From Rhynchospora pubera (taxonomy: Eukaryota > Streptophyta > Magnoliopsida > Poales > Cyperaceae), in assembly GCA_028095005.1 (NCBI GenBank), contig CM051459.1, positions 270,835,229-270,899,228 on the forward strand: a DNA stretch of 64,000 nucleotides, read 5' to 3'. Within the stretch, counting starts at the first letter, position 1. Each line of letters opens with the position of its first letter. Below the pieces are notes generated by a model, which saw only the letters and a list, made by a program, of their open reading frames with translations, was not told the origin of the DNA and ran no database searches. Below, piece after piece: positions 31,689-45,324 of this stretch. The position numbers and the translations under genes were made by a program.

Positions 31689-34600
31689 TCACCTACTCTT
31701 TGAGCCAGTTTTCTGCTTTTTCTTCCCAATTTTCACTCCTCTCGCAGAGAGTGCACTGGAAGCACTCTTTCCTTCAAGCCTCTTAGTCATCTTTTTCATG
31801 ACACTTGCCATACCCTTTCTAGCAGCGGCTTTTCTCTCAGCCCTCCTATTAAGCAACTTCCTGTCAAGCGGCCAATATGCATATGGATCCAACTTATCGC
31901 TCTTCTTAAAATCACCCCCAGCTTTTTTGCTAGTATACTCCTTTCCTGTATAAGCCCAGCCTGATTCAGACCCCTTTCTCCTCTTGTTGGCCTTAGTGGA
32001 AGCTGAAGAAACTAAGCTTTTCTTAGAAGCAAAACTCTTTGAATCTGAGTTATTGTCATCAGAAGAGCGGTCACTTTGCTTCTCCTTTTTGGGTCTTTTT
32101 CCTTCTATGCGCACTACAAGTCGTCCTTCCGAGTCTATCTCGGGTTCATCATAAGATGGCTCTTTCTTCCTCTTGGAACCTAATGAGGTTTGAAGGGCAA
32201 ATCTGGCTGTTTGGCTGTCCAGAAGGTCGAGTGGGTCATCATCTTGTTCATCAGCCATGTCTTCTGACAAGATTTTGGTTGTTTTTCGCCTTTGAGTTGA
32301 CCTAAAGAAAATAACATTTAGTTATCCAGTAAAATGCTTCAGTTTCTCAAGAAGTACCTTTTCATAATCCTTTTGCAAATAACAAGCTTAAACTGCATAA
32401 TACTGGCACATATTACTGAACTTTTCTTAAACTTCAAACTTTGCGCAACATTGTTGGTGACAAATACAAATGGCATTGACCATTCAGATATGATCATTAC
32501 GTGCTGACAATTCTGCACAACTCTACAGAACACATTTTGCTTACCAAATTGGACAAAATCCAGCTACATACGTTCATACGTATGGTTACAAATACCAACT
32601 AGACAGCAACCTAGTTAATGAACTGATACAGTTGGTATCAACCCAATTAGTTTTGCTTAACCTGGATGTAACACTTTGAAGTAATTGGTGAATATCATCA
32701 AGTATAAGATACATAGGATAGATCTGAAAATACTTAAAATACATCCAATGCACTTAACAAATGTAACCCTTACAAAAGGATTAAATGAGCCAAAATAAAG
32801 CTTTCAAGACATTCCAGGAATTTTGGCATACCTCAGAGAAGCAGCTCTTGATCGAGAGATAGGATTGACTCTGGATTTCCTAAACTCTGTCTCGTTATCA
32901 TTTTCTTCACCATCATCTCCATAATCAGAAAAAAAATGTGTGTGATTCCATCTACTGTTCCTGCTCCAAAGAAAAATCAGATAAATAAACGTCTTTTTTG
33001 GACCAGAAGTTTGATTTGTCTGGATGGTAACTAGTTTAAGTTTTTGAAACTTCAATCATTTACACTTGAATAGGGAAGTTGGCCAATCTAACAAGAACAC
33101 CTTGCTTACAGCAACAATTATACATTTCACCTAATGATACTCGAGTATTAAAGTTACCTTGAAACAGTTGTCTTCGAGGTGAGTGATTCAGAACCATCCA
33201 AAGACTTTGCCTTCCGTTCCTTGCGCTCATTGATCTATTTTATGAGTTAAAAATTGAAGCATAAAAAAAAAAAATGACTAAAAGTACAATAAATCAAACT
33301 ACAAGTTATTGTTAGTAAGAATAACATTTACCTTTCTTATGTTAGTCAACAATTTCATGTGCTCTTCAGGCATCACTTTTTTTACAGCCTCTAAGCCACA
33401 TTTTCTTACGAGCATCTCTATAAGAAGCTTCACCTGAAAAGAGAATAAAGTTACAAGAAGTTTCTTCTGCATCTGCAAATTATTTGGATACATGCAACCA
33501 AAGAAAAGAGCATGAACTTGAAAAAAAAGAAAAAAAGCAAAATAATAGAAAGAAAACATACCTTGGCTTTAAAATGATTTGTGCTATTATCTTGCCACTT
33601 CAATAACCCCTCAACAAGCCCACTCAAGCGTTCATTCAATCCATTTGCATTGGACTTGGCCACCAAAACTTTTATAAATCCTAAAATTGCCTTGAGAAAG
33701 ATGAACAAAGTAAGCTAAACACAAGGGCTAAAGATGATGACTTGAAAACACTTTACAGTACAGAGTATATACCTTAATAATTTCTCGGTTTTTCCTTTGT
33801 AGCAGTAAAAATGCTGATGGGAGCATGTTGTAGGCCACATCAATCAGGTCGGAGAACTCGTAAGTCAAACGGGCCAAACCTTTAATAGCAGCACTTGTCA
33901 TATGTGGAATTTCACTAGTCACACCACTGGCCACCTTGCAAAACAATCTTATGTAAGAAACAATTTTCAAAATTAATAAATTAGCCCCGCCATACAGCAA
34001 CCTATGTTCTACAACCATGCACAAATACCAAAGCAATAATAGAAGGGGGGATCACATTTGATAACTCAAAAATGAACCAAACATGTGAATATCAGTGCTG
34101 TGTGTGCATCTAATCTGGTAAGAAGTAATATTACACAAACATTTTGGCCAGCCTAGAAGAAACTAAAATTAAAATGATAAAATAAAACAAGAAAATAATT
34201 ACCATATTGTAAAGGAGAGAGAAATTTTCTTTCCTCGCACTATCATTTGCCACTTCACATGCATGGCCAATTTCTACTAACAAGTCATAAGCCCTATTTC
34301 TCGTTTTTGTGTTAGCCTGGACACAATGACACAGAAATAAGAAGTATCCTAATAGAAACGAGCCAGAATATCAAGCAGTATATTTAATTACCAAACAATA
34401 CAGTATTGAAAGTTCGTTAGTACAAAACACAATTTTATATATTTAATTACCTCCTTCAGAGCAAGTAGGATTTCAGCCAAAAAGGAGCTAATCACCTTCC
34501 CCTTTCGTTGCTCAAATGAATCCTGAAATCACAGAAAATCTCATGTGAGTAAAACCAAGCATTACTAACAATTCCTTAAAAGTTTAATCTACTCTAACAT

Positions 34601-37600
34601 AAATTTATCACATATTTAATTGACCTTCAAAACATGTGCAACTATGTAATACAGGCACTCCAGCCGATAGCGCTTTGACTGGAAATGACAATTTGAAGAA
34701 TCAAGCATTAAATCCGGCAATGTGTCCAAGTTCCTTTTAAGGAAATCATCAGAATCCTGCAATTAGCACAACATTCATATTATTATTAATCGACTACAAT
34801 TATGATATTCCATATATTCCATAGAAACCAAGTCGGCCGATCTGAGCATACCTTGAGTATAACTGAAAGGGTTTTATATGCTTTCTTTTGAATTTTTTCA
34901 TCTGAATCCTGGATCACATGAAGTTAGTCAGTTGAAAATTTAATTCAACTAGCAAATCATATAATTACACCAAACTGAATGAGCTTATTTTTTTTTTTTT
35001 TATAAAAAAGAGCATGAATGCATTTACTAATGTTGTCCCACAAGAAATACTGACATACCTGCATTATTGGCTTAACAGCACTAAACAACAAATCAATCTC
35101 TTTTGCATCTAAACCAGGAAGTAGTGAAGCAGCAAAGTCCAATAGCAGACCCCTGCAGAGGTTGCTTTAGAAATGAGCAACTGCAGTAAAGAAGACCATG
35201 ATACATAATTCATAAATTATAATTAACCTCCTTAAATTTCTAGCATCTGACTGGTCATCAATCTGCATTGATTCGGAATCATTTTGCTTTGCATTAACCA
35301 CCTCTTTTGTCAAGCTGAGTAACTCCTTCATGCTATCGATAAATACTTTCCTGACAACCTTTTTGTCAGATATACTAGCCAAGTCGCATATTACAGGCTG
35401 AGAATTTAAGAGAAGAAATATATTTATTGCATAAATCTCTAATAGAGAACAAATGAGATAAAAATGAATTGATAAACCATTGTAAAGAATAAAATTATAG
35501 AAAAAGTGGGTGCACCAAGCTTTTAAGGTTAACTAAACTGTGAAGCAACAATATTTCACAAATGTCCCAACTGTTCCTAGTTATAGAAATTGGGGTACAC
35601 CAAGTGGATGGGGACCAGCTTATATGTTTTCTTTAGTTCCAAATAGTCAGGTCATGTACAACATGTGGAAGTCCGAGAAATACAATACAAAACCTTAAAT
35701 GAAATAAAAAAGTACAGGCAAAAAATACTTGAGGTTCAGAAACTTTAGTACAGTACAAATGACTTCTAAATACTACAAATGTTATTAACTAGTAAGTACC
35801 TGCATGCACCCGCTGCCTTCGTTAGACGATTCTAGAAACAAAGTATGAAAGACTTTGAAGAACTTAGAAGAAGATGCTTTGATAACTTTCAAATTCTCTT
35901 CTGCAACTTCTTTTGAATATAATTGCCTGGCTCTTCTTTCAGATTTGCTAAGGTGTTCATCCTCTGTGTCCGTAATATCATCCTCTTGCTGAAGTTCAGA
36001 GGCAATCCTTCTGTTTTGTTGAATTAGAGTCTACCCAAGGAAAAACATGACATAACCTCACATTACTTCCCAAAGATCTTTAATATGTAAATACTAGGGG
36101 TGACAATGCAGTTATAAGAGAACAGGTCGAGTTGGGTCCAGTTCAGCTGATGCTGATCCACCTGCCTCTTTGTAGGTCTTTTTTTTTATTTTGTTAAATT
36201 AAAGGCTCAAGATCCCAAAGAGCCCATATTGTTTAAGCCCATATTTAAGATTAAGGAAACAAATGCTCAGAGGTTAATAAAACAAAAATCCAGACCATGC
36301 TTCAGAACAGATTTTTTGGGTTGGATAAGAGCAGGATCTAACCTGAGTAACCTCACTTTATCCTTTTGATTGCACAAACTATAGATAATAAATAAATAGA
36401 CAAAAATTTCTAACCTGTAGGCTTCTGCAAATAATCCCACGTAAGTTGGTCTCATTGCATAGTTTCTCACAAAGTACATTCTGAAGGTCCATAAAAGAAC
36501 TCCCTGTGTCGCAGGGATAGTTGCAACAAGATGGCAATAGAGACCAGAGTGAATAAACATAACCTTCAGCCCTCTTTGCAGAAAAAAGCTTGCCTTCATT
36601 GACTAGCTGTTAATTAACATTTCAAGACCATAAGCTACCAACATTTTTATTATATATTGATTGAGTAACATCTTCCATCCCATCCAAAACACAAATATAG
36701 AATTAACACACATTGAAAAGATTAATGACTTATAAGTTCATATTTGTTGCCGGTACCTTGGAAATTGTTGCTTGTATCTTGTTAATCATATCAAGTACAT
36801 CTATCTGGAAAAAATTCAAACTTGCACCAACTATATGTTGCTTCAGTACGGGAAGGATCCAGGCATTGTCATCATTAATATCTTTAAATTGTAAAATGTT
36901 GAAGAATTCTTTTGGCCCCACGGCAGCTACAGCTGACCCAATAGTTTCATGTAGCTACAAAAAATGAAAGTAAGTAAAACAGATACAAGAAAATAAATGC
37001 TCTAGAATGTTCTTACTTAAGAGAAAAGAAATGCTAATTCCCTAAGGGAGTGTTTGGAAGTTGTGCCCTTGAACAACGAACAAGGAATTAAGGTTTGCTT
37101 TTTCCCCAGTTCGTAGTTCTCAAAAAATGGGGAACAAAGAACGAGGCCCATTAGTGCGCTTTTATCCCAGTTCATGGCATGTTTGGGGTGCGTGAACTAG
37201 CTGCCAAACATGGCCTTAGAAGGTTCCTACTTCATAAATAGAATAACAGCAAGGATTAACAAACTGGCAATTTGTACCAATACTAGCTACATTACAACAT
37301 GGAAGAAAAATATCTTCATGTGGATAGAACAAAAAAAGAGAGAGGACCAAAAGGATAACACAAAGATAAATGAGAACAAACTGGTCATTGGCCATTTTTG
37401 TGGGCTACAGTACTGGACAAGTCAGACATCACTTGAAATTAAGATACATTACAGTATCAGCTACAAGGAAAATTTGGTGGCAAATGAAAGACAGAACCTG
37501 CTTCTGGAAAGAAAAATCTTCATCAGGCAGAGTCTGCATCTCCACGAGGCTCCTGATCACTTCAGCCATCAGATAACAGGAGGACTCACCTATTTTTTCC

Positions 37601-39609
37601 CCCAATTTCATAATTGATTTTAGTGTATCATACAAGTGGCCAATAAGACAACTCTGTGTGTGTGTGTGTAAATAAAATGATCTTAAAGCATTCATAGAGA
37701 AAAGATACAGAGCAGTAAATTGGTACCTAGAGTATCAAAAGCTACTGAGAGGATTTGAAATGATAAATCCCAGACAGCACTGTACTGAATGCCTAAGAGA
37801 CCTTCAAAGGTAGAGCAGATCTTTTCAATGGAAGTTGGACCAGACTTAACCCCCTGTTTTCTTGATTTAGTCTGCATAACTCCTTGATTAATCAAGTCAT
37901 CATCAATGCAAGATTCTATTAATGCTGTTGAACCTTCAAAGGCGGCATGTAATGCCTCCTCATGCTCACTTGCTAAAATGTCTACAAATACGAAAAGATG
38001 TCTGTTAGAACTTCTATGGTCAAAAACAAACTTTTAAACACCTGCATTTATTTATTAACAGCATGCCTTAGTTTTAGTTTTGAACCTGCAATACACTGTT
38101 ATAGTTTGGAATCATAAACTGCCTTTCTTATGAAAACAGTTGCTTTACTGTACCATCTATTTCAAAATAATTAAATAAAAAATAAGCGACACCACAAAAT
38201 TCAACTCTTAAATCTATAATTCGTAACTCTTGCATTATAACAGAAATACCCATTGACAGATATCATAACGAAAATTCCATTAAACAGCGATCAAACTACT
38301 TGCAAAAAATGTGGGGCATTCTCTGTTTTATCATAGCTTAAAGACAAATACTAACATAATTTAGTCTGTGCATACCTCCAAGTGAATTAAAAATAAGAGG
38401 CAGCTTCATAACCGTCATTTCTTTATTCAAATTATAAACTTTCTTCGTGCCGAGATACAGCAACCTTGCAACAGCTGCCAGCTGATCACCTCGCTTTTCC
38501 TCGACTGGCACTGACAACCCAATTGCACACAAAATATCCAATAAAATCGCAGGGTTAACTCCATTGGTATCTCTAACACAAATAACCTGTAAGATCTCCA
38601 CAACAGCCTTGGTGACAACTGGCTGGTGCAGATCCAACAGTGTCTTCAAGTACTTAAGGATAACATTTGAGGGTTTCGGGGCCATTAAAGGTAGGCATTC
38701 TTTAAGTGCACCAAGCATGTATAACACCTGCATGGCTCCTCTGGGTTCTCCTTCAGTTTGATCTTGGGGAGTTGAACCCCCTGCTAGTAGGAGGAACCGC
38801 TCAAAGGCGGATGTTATTGCTTCGCTTGCTGGTACAAGAATGTTCAAATTTTGGAAGCTTTGGAGAATGTCTCTGAGGCATGTATGAGATTGCATCCTAA
38901 CCTGCATTGTGCTAACCAACTTAGGAGTTTTATATAACATAATAAATGTGCTTACATGAAATATAAATAATAATTGAAACGAGAGAAGAACTCTTCCAAG
39001 AAAATTTTAGGTTAGGTGCGTAAGTAGACATCACACCAAAAAATAAAATAAAATAAAATCATGAAGCTTAACACAGTGTCCAACATGTAAATTATCATTG
39101 ATATTTCTTAATACCGTTTCCCGGTGATGTGTTGCCAATCGAAGAACAGCACCATATGAAGAAGACAAATTCGACCAGCTAGACTTGTCTCCGGACACAA
39201 TCAGCCCAGCAATGCACCTCAATCCGGCCTTAACTGCTTTCTCGTGAAGCGATTCAAACCCCAGTATTCTCACCACAGTTTCACAAACCTTAGCTCCCCT
39301 ACTTCTGACCACTGGAATTGGCACCATTGGCACGCAATAGGATAGAAACACGAGAAGAGGCACCGTTTTTGAATCAGAGGCCGAGGCAGGATCCATAGAG
39401 AGAGGCTCAAGCGACGTGGCGGCGCCCATGAAGTAGGACGAGGGAATTAGAGGCATGGATAGGTCTTTGAGAGACTGAGAGATGCCCCCCACGACGGCGC
39501 AGAGGCGCTGGTTCTCCTCCTTGTCGGAGGCCTCGAAACGCCTGAGCACGGCGGCGCCGAGGTCGGAATTGTCGGAGAGATCGCCGGAGATGTCCATTTC
39601 GAAGTCCAT
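31689..39609 (-). CDS. RRP12: RRP12-like ribosome biogenesis protein (NUC173, HEAT/ARM repeats)
   Basis: Nineteen exons on the minus strand: 39609-39115, 38901-38376, 37981-37727, 37589-37498, 36954-36757, 36606-36415, 36030-35800, 35397-35228, 35152-35059, 34908-34852, 34756-34625, 34522-34451, 34316-34203, 33934-33773, 33690-33562, 33433-33332, 33234-33158, 32960-32832 and 32301-31689. They sum to 1280 codons including the stop, with consistent phases. The helical-repeat body includes PVLKQHIVGASLNFF and AGLRCIAGLIVSGDKSSW. The C-terminus is acidic then strongly basic (KRPKKEKQSDRSSDD; KIGKKKQKTGSKSR), as in RRP12. Yeast Rrp12 is a nucleolar exportin-associated factor for pre-40S and pre-60S particles. 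A palindromic telo-box lies 36 bp upstream of the ATG. Length and domain order match the family. Confidence 0.9.
37047..37215. mobile_element. Possible MITE in an RRP12 intron
   Basis: The intron between 36954 and 37498 contains a stretch starting AAGGGAGTGTTTGGAAGTTG and ending AGCTGCCAAACATGGCCTTA, which are imperfect inverted repeats. The inner part (TTCGTAGTTCTC...GAACAAAGAACGAGGCCC) is also partly palindromic. A short duplication could not be confirmed. Confidence 0.4.
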
Positions 39610-39644
39610 TGCTCGGAAATAGCGGCGAGTTGGAGTGCCGCCTT

Positions 39645-39657
39645 AAACCCTAGGTTT
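39645..39657. promoter_or_regulatory. Telo-box AAACCCTA in the RRP12 leader
   Basis: The palindrome AAACCCTAGGTTT gives a telo-box (AAACCCTA) on one strand and AAACCTAGGGTTT on the other, 36 bp upstream of the RRP12 start. Telo-boxes are common near the start site of plant ribosomal-protein and ribosome-biogenesis genes, so it fits the gene's role. No partner site II motif was seen close by. Confidence 0.5.
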
Positions 39658-39821
39658 GCCGGGAAGAGAAAGGGTTCTACTTCTGGGTTTTGAGCTAATA
39701 TATGTACGGGTCGAAACGGGTCGGGTTCAGGACGGATCGAGTCGACGTGGGTCCCTCCAGTGACTTGTCCGAACTTAGACCAGAACCAGTTATCAGGACA
39801 TTGAAAGTGGACCTGTGTATT

Positions 39822-39935
39822 TTTTATTTATTATTATTTTTTTTTATCACAGCCCGTAGGCACTCACACCCCACACACCCACTCGAAATTATCTCGCCCC
39901 AGCGAGATTCGAACCCCTGTCTCTCCGTAGAGAGA
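39822..39935 (-). mobile_element. 5'-truncated SINE with target duplication
   Basis: On the minus strand, a polymerase III B-box-like sequence (GGGGTTCGAATCTCG) is followed by a GT-rich body (GTGGGTGTGTGGGGTGTGAG), CCTACGGGCTGTGAT, and an A-rich tail. The flanking 10-bp repeats CCTGTGTATT (39812-39821) and CTTGTGTATT (39936-39945) differ at one base. No A box is present, so the 5' part was probably lost at insertion. It sits about 210 bp upstream of the RRP12 start codon. Confidence 0.7.
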
Positions 39936-39945
39936 CTTGTGTATT

Positions 39946-40950
39946 TGATTCGCTTTGTGTGATTAAAATCGGACATTTCCAACCAAAGTTCTGAATTTGT
40001 TACGCCAAAGTCCAAACCATCTATTATCTGACTACAAATAATTAGTTGCACACGTGGCATCGCTGTAATAGAGCAGGAAACCCAAGATATAATTTAATTA
40101 TGTTTCTCCTATAAATATTGGAATTCTCCGTAGAAAAACGTTTAAATGTGGTATTCGTTCAAACTTTGAATGGTTCTAATAGCATTGATATTTTAAACTG
40201 AGTTTGAATTCTGATGATATGAATTTAAACATGCTTATAAAATTAAATTCACAACAAAATTTTGCCTAATTATAAAAGCTGACATCTTCTATCATATCAA
40301 CAGTTTTTGTGATAGTTCTTCCAATTATATTACATCATTTTCATGTCTACAATTGACATTGTTGGTCTAGAATTTCTCTCGTCTTCGGCTTTGTTTTTTT
40401 TTTATCTTATTAATTCTTATTTCAAATTGATGTACGGCAACTTTTCCATTCAATGAAATCGTATGGAGACTCTCGTCTCCCTAACATAAAAAAATATCTC
40501 TGCGATTAATTTCCAATTTTAATTTACGAGACACATTTATAGTACGCTTTAATTTATTTTATTTATATTTATTACATGTTTACAGTTAGCCTTGCTAAAA
40601 CCAAATCTGAACGTTGACGTGAGAATTTGCCACATGTTAAATAAGTATAATGCTCATTAACGATTAAGAATTTTGATTTATTTTTATATTCATGCAAATA
40701 ATGTTGAAATTGCAGTATTAGCGTTTGCTATTAGACTATTAGTTTGTATTTGAAAGGCACATGCTCTATCGATCCAAATAAATTGCTTCATTGATAAATC
40801 GATTATGAAATTATGTCAAACTCGAAACAATATGTCTATATAAATAACATATAGTGGAGAGTTTATTTACCATATTATTAATTCTCAAATTCAACAAGCA
40901 TATCAATCATTCTCACAATGTTGCCAAATGAAATTTACTTAAATCGTTTA
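39946..40950. other. Intergenic DNA, no gene seen
   Basis: AT-rich sequence with no supported frame, RNA gene or element boundary. Confidence 0.45.
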
Positions 40951-41132
40951 GGCTCCGTTTGGATGCGTTGAGAATAAGGTAGGAAGAATGGAAGAAATTT
41001 ATTGGGAAGGGGTAAATTTATTGGGAAGTGTATAACTTTTGTGAAGAGTTTGGATTGTTAGAAATAAATTTATTGGTAAAAAGTGGTTATTTCTTATTCC
41101 TTATTCCGGAAAGAAGCCATTCAAACGGAGCC
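40951..41132. mobile_element. Tourist-type MITE, copy 3
   Basis: This 182-bp element begins GGCTCCGTTTGGATGCG and ends ATTCAAACGGAGCC, with TTA on both sides (40948-40950 and 41133-41135). Its interior shares GAAGAGTTTGGATTGTT and the GGGAAGTGT block with the other copies in the window. Confidence 0.85.
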
Positions 41133-41262
41133 TTAATGAATAATTTATTACTTACGAAATTATGTCGAACTTGACACAGTGTGTCTATTTATTATTAGAT
41201 ATAAATATGAATTATCTAAATAAAATTATTATTAGTTACTAGGTCTAAGTCTTAAGTCTTAG

Positions 41263-41453
41263 GCCCCGATCGAAATGTTTTTTACGTGGGATTTTATTTC
41301 ATTTCAATTGATTTTAAGGGTATCTCGTTGGATCCAATTACATGTGAATTTCAATTAAATGACGTCAAATTTGTTTATTTTGATCAAAAATTTTTTAACA
41401 AAATGAAATAAAATAAAATCTCACGTAAAAAAATAGAATTTTAATCGGGCATT
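41263..41453. mobile_element. Possible MITE upstream of PGK
   Basis: Imperfect inverted ends: GCCCCGATCGAAATGTTTTTTACGTG at the left, and at the right a region whose complement reads GCCCGATTAAAATTC and then TTTTTTTACGTGAGATTTTATT. A TTA lies near each outer edge. The ends are about 300 bp from the PGK start codon. Boundaries are approximate. Confidence 0.5.
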
Positions 41454-41755
41454 ATTAAAACTCTACCAAACGCGGCAGCGAACAGGAACACTGCTAAGCA
41501 AACAGCAACTAAACGCCGAAAACAAAAAGCGCCTACAAAAGTACAGGCTACAGAGACCAGACCGCATTACACCACAATCATGTTGGTCTCTCACTCTCTC
41601 TCGACCTCTAACCAGCGATAAGCAAAATCCATCCTTCCTCTCTTCCCTCCACAAATCCCCACCCTCCTTCCTTGCTTTATTACCTTTTCTCATCTCCTCT
41701 CTTTCCCACTCTTCAAACCGCTCACAGTCACAAACACTTTACACTTCCCGCACAA

Positions 41756-44582
41756 ATGGCATCCGCCACGTCAGCTGCCTCCTCACTCTCCCTCCTTCCT
41801 TCTTCCCGCCGCCATGCCTCCTCCTCCCCTAGACTGCCCCTCTCCCTCCGCCTGCCCCGCACCCACCTCGTCCAATCCCTCTCCCTCCACGTGGCTGCTG
41901 GAGCTGCTCGGATCGTCTCCGGCCGGGCCCAGCGCGGCTCGTTGCGCGTCGTCGCAATGGCCAAGAAGAGTGTCAGTGATCTGACGTTGGCCGAATTGGA
42001 AGGGAAGAGGGTTTTTGTCAGAGCTGATCTCAATGTGCCTCTTGATGAAAACCAGAATATCACTGATGATACTAGGATCAGAGCTGCTGTGCCTACCATC
42101 AAGTACCTTATAAGCAATGGGGCCAAGGTCATTCTTTCCAGCCATCTGGTAAGATCGATTATTTCTCTGATCTGTTTCTGCTCTTTGTTAAATGTTTCGC
42201 ACCCACCCACCCTCTATTCTGTTAATTGCTCAGCTGCATGCTAGCATTCACACAATTTGTAGTGATTTGAAGGTTTTATAGTTAGAAGCATAACATTTAA
42301 GTCAACTTTCAGGAAATATACTATTTGTAATGTGTTATTGACCTTACAACTGAAATTGAAATTGATCTTTCGGAAAATACAACTGAAAATGAATTTATTC
42401 CCACGGACACAATATTTACTGCCCCATTTATTTTCTGGTCCGAAATGTGTGCAATATGTTAATTGAACTGTCCTTTTCAAGTACTTATTTCTTATGAGCA
42501 ATGCCGACCTTTTCATGGTCAAATATACTCACAAATTTGCTTTCTGTCATGCAGGGTCGTCCCAAGGGCGTCACACCTAAATTCAGCTTAAGCCCCCTTG
42601 TACCAAGGCTGTCTGAGCTTCTAGGTATCAAGGTATATCCTCTTCCTTTGAATCGCAACAAGTACTTTAATGCATATAATATTTTATGGCTTGAAACACT
42701 TTGCATATCACACCAAATATCTTCTTGCTAAAATTAAGGTTACAAAGTGAAGCTGCTAGATGCAAGTTCCATATTTATATATAGTTACTTTACAGCTGGT
42801 TTTGTCAAGTTTCTGACCAAACATCTAAGTCCTTTCTGATTGGTTTAGTTCAATTGAAGCTGAGGGAAAAATAGTTTGATATAAGTAGGGGCAAAGTGAT
42901 GGACAAACATTGAATTGAATAAACCTCCCAATCATATAGAATTATAGATGTAGTAGTTAGATGTATTCTTAAAAGGATTTAAAAAAAAAAAATTAGGTGC
43001 CAGATGCAAGTTGCAGTATAACAACCAAATTTCTTGGATGTTTAATACATTTTTTTCAACAGGTTGAGAAAGCTGATGACTGTGTGGGACCAGAGGTAGA
43101 AAAGCTGGTCTCTGCACTGCCAAACGGCAGTGTTTTGTTACTTGAAAATGTTAGATTCTACAAGGAAGAAGAGAAGAATGAGCCTGAATTTGCCAAGAAG
43201 CTTGCTTCATTGGCTGATTTATACGTTAATGATGCCTTTGGAACTGCACACAGGGCACATGCCTCAACCGAGGGTGTCACCAAGTTCCTCAAACCTTCCG
43301 TTGCTGGTTTCCTTTTACAAAAGGTCATTAATTGTTCCTTGGATTTTGTAACCCAACTAATATCAGAATTTAGATTGATTAAAGAAACTATCTAGACGAA
43401 GATTTCTTCAATTTGGAAACGCAGTATTTGCAGTTAATGTATCAGGTCTGATGCTAGTGTAGGTCTGACCTCTGGTTGAAATCTTTTCTTTTAATGACAA
43501 ATGAATTATAAGGGGTTGTTTCCTTATATTTGGACAAGCAGTGAACTAAAGAGTATATTTCTCTGGCCATAGGAACTCGACTATCTAGTTGGAGCTGTCT
43601 CAAGCCCTAAAAGACCATTTGCAGCTATTGTGGGAGGCTCAAAGGTCTCATCCAAAATCGGAGTAATTGAATCCCTGCTAGAGAAGTGTGACATCCTTCT
43701 GTTGGGAGGCGGCATGATCTTCACTTTTTACAAGGCGCAGGGGTTATCAGTTGGCTCCTCACTTGTGGAGGAGGACAAGCTTGACCTTGCCACTTCTCTC
43801 ATGGCAAAGGCAAAGGAGAAGGGTGTCTCTCTCTTGCTTCCAACTGATGTTGTGGTTGCTGACAAGTTTGCTGCTGATGCAGAGAGCAAGGTTTGTTATT
43901 CCTTACCAAACTCTGGTATGCTTTTTGATAATAGGATGCCAAGACTACCTGAATGTGAAAGGTAACCCTTAAATGTGAAATGTTGAAGCTAACTTATTTT
44001 ACATTACAGATTGTTCCAGCTTCTGCTATCCCTGATGGCTGGATGGGTCTAGATATTGGCCCAGATTCAATCAAAACATTCAATGACGCATTGGAAACTA
44101 CGAAGACAGTTATCTGGAACGGGCCTATGGGAGTTTTTGAATTTGACCAGTTTGCTACTGGAACTGAGGTAAATTTTCTGCTCAACCTTTATCATTTCTA
44201 GAAAAATTATTTAGTTGGGTCAATTTAGATTGGCTAGAATTGGACACCTGTTGTTTACTTGACTCAGCGAACTAGAAACCTTATTTTGTAGTATGTACTC
44301 GCCAAACTCGCCAGGAGCTTCTTAAAATTGAATTGGCACTATGTATTCATTTGGTTTTTGTCCTTTCAGGCGGTTGCCAAGAAGTTGGCTGAGCTAAGTG
44401 GAAAGGGAGTTACAACCATCATTGGAGGTGGTGATTCAGTTGCTGCTGTAGAAAAGGTGGGTGTGGCTAATGTGATGAGCCATATCTCAACTGGTGGTGG
44501 TGCTAGCTTGGAACTACTAGAAGGGAAAGAGCTCCCTGGTGTAAATGCCCTTGACGAAGCCTCCGTATCAGTTGCTGTATAA
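41756..44582 (+). CDS. PGK1: Phosphoglycerate kinase, plastid form
   Basis: Six exons: 41756-42148, 42555-42632, 43063-43323, 43573-43890, 44010-44168 and 44370-44582. All introns are GT-AG and the product is 473 residues. Residues 1 to about 67 are rich in Ser, Ala, Arg and Leu with few acids, a typical transit peptide; the enzyme proper begins near MAKKSVSDLTLAELEGKRV. Hallmarks follow in order: RVFVRADLNVPLDENQNITD, the SSHLGRPKGV block joined across the first intron, LLENVRFYKEEE, LYVNDAFGTAHRAHAS, GGSKVSSKIGV, GGGMIFTF, WNGPMGVFEF and IIGGGDSVAAVEKVG. It interconverts 3-phosphoglycerate and 1,3-bisphosphoglycerate in the Calvin cycle. Plastid location is inferred from the N-terminus; no missing catalytic motif is seen. 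The symbol follows Arabidopsis usage and could be another plastid paralogue. Confidence 0.96.
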
Positions 44583-45324
44583 GAGACAAACTGAAACCAG
44601 CATATTTTTTTTAGCAATATGACGGCGATAGCTGTGGTATGAGAAAGATGATCTTATATGCTGTGCTTCTTATACCGTTTCAACCATGTAGTTTTGTTCG
44701 TTGATTTGACGGGAGTTAATGTTGTGTAAGCCCTTACAAAAAAATAAAAACATCTTTCATCTGCGAATGAAAAGTTAGAATCTAAAATTTTATTTGCTTT
44801 GCAGCTTGCGCGCATAGTGATCCTTGTGCGTGACCACTTTTTACAAGAAGAAAAAATATATATATGTAAACGTAATTACCATTGCTTTGTAATTTACTGA
44901 ACTTCAACAGAATGGATGCACATAACATACTAAAAATCTTGACTCAAAAGGCCATACTCCGCGCCACACATTGATTGACCAGGATGGCCAAAGCGGGCCC
45001 CACTTAACAGTTTTGGGTTGATTAATTGTAATCACTAATCAATTATCCTTTTGTACTGACAAGAGTAAGACCAACTTCGCTGAACCCAAAACAATTAAAC
45101 ATACTGACAAAAAAAAAAAAAACAGAACACTTATTTTCGAAGTCAATAAAGTAACATTAGCACTATTCGCATGACAACATGTATAATGAAAGTAACTACT
45201 AGTACATGCAGTAAAAAAAGTATGACAATAGAACAACAGTTATAACTCTATCATCCTAATCTACGTGTCACATTATAGTATTAAGATACAAAAATATTCC
45301 AAATGTTTGTTGAATTGCACGGAA
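44583..45324. other. Intergenic region between convergent genes
   Basis: This contains the 3' flanks of PGK (+) and the GH17 gene (-). AT-rich; no independent gene supported. Confidence 0.5.

Noticed and set aside
41728..42210. Long minus-strand frames opposite PGK exon 1
   Set aside because: They are antisense shadows of the GC-rich transit-peptide exon, rich in Arg and Glu, without independent support.
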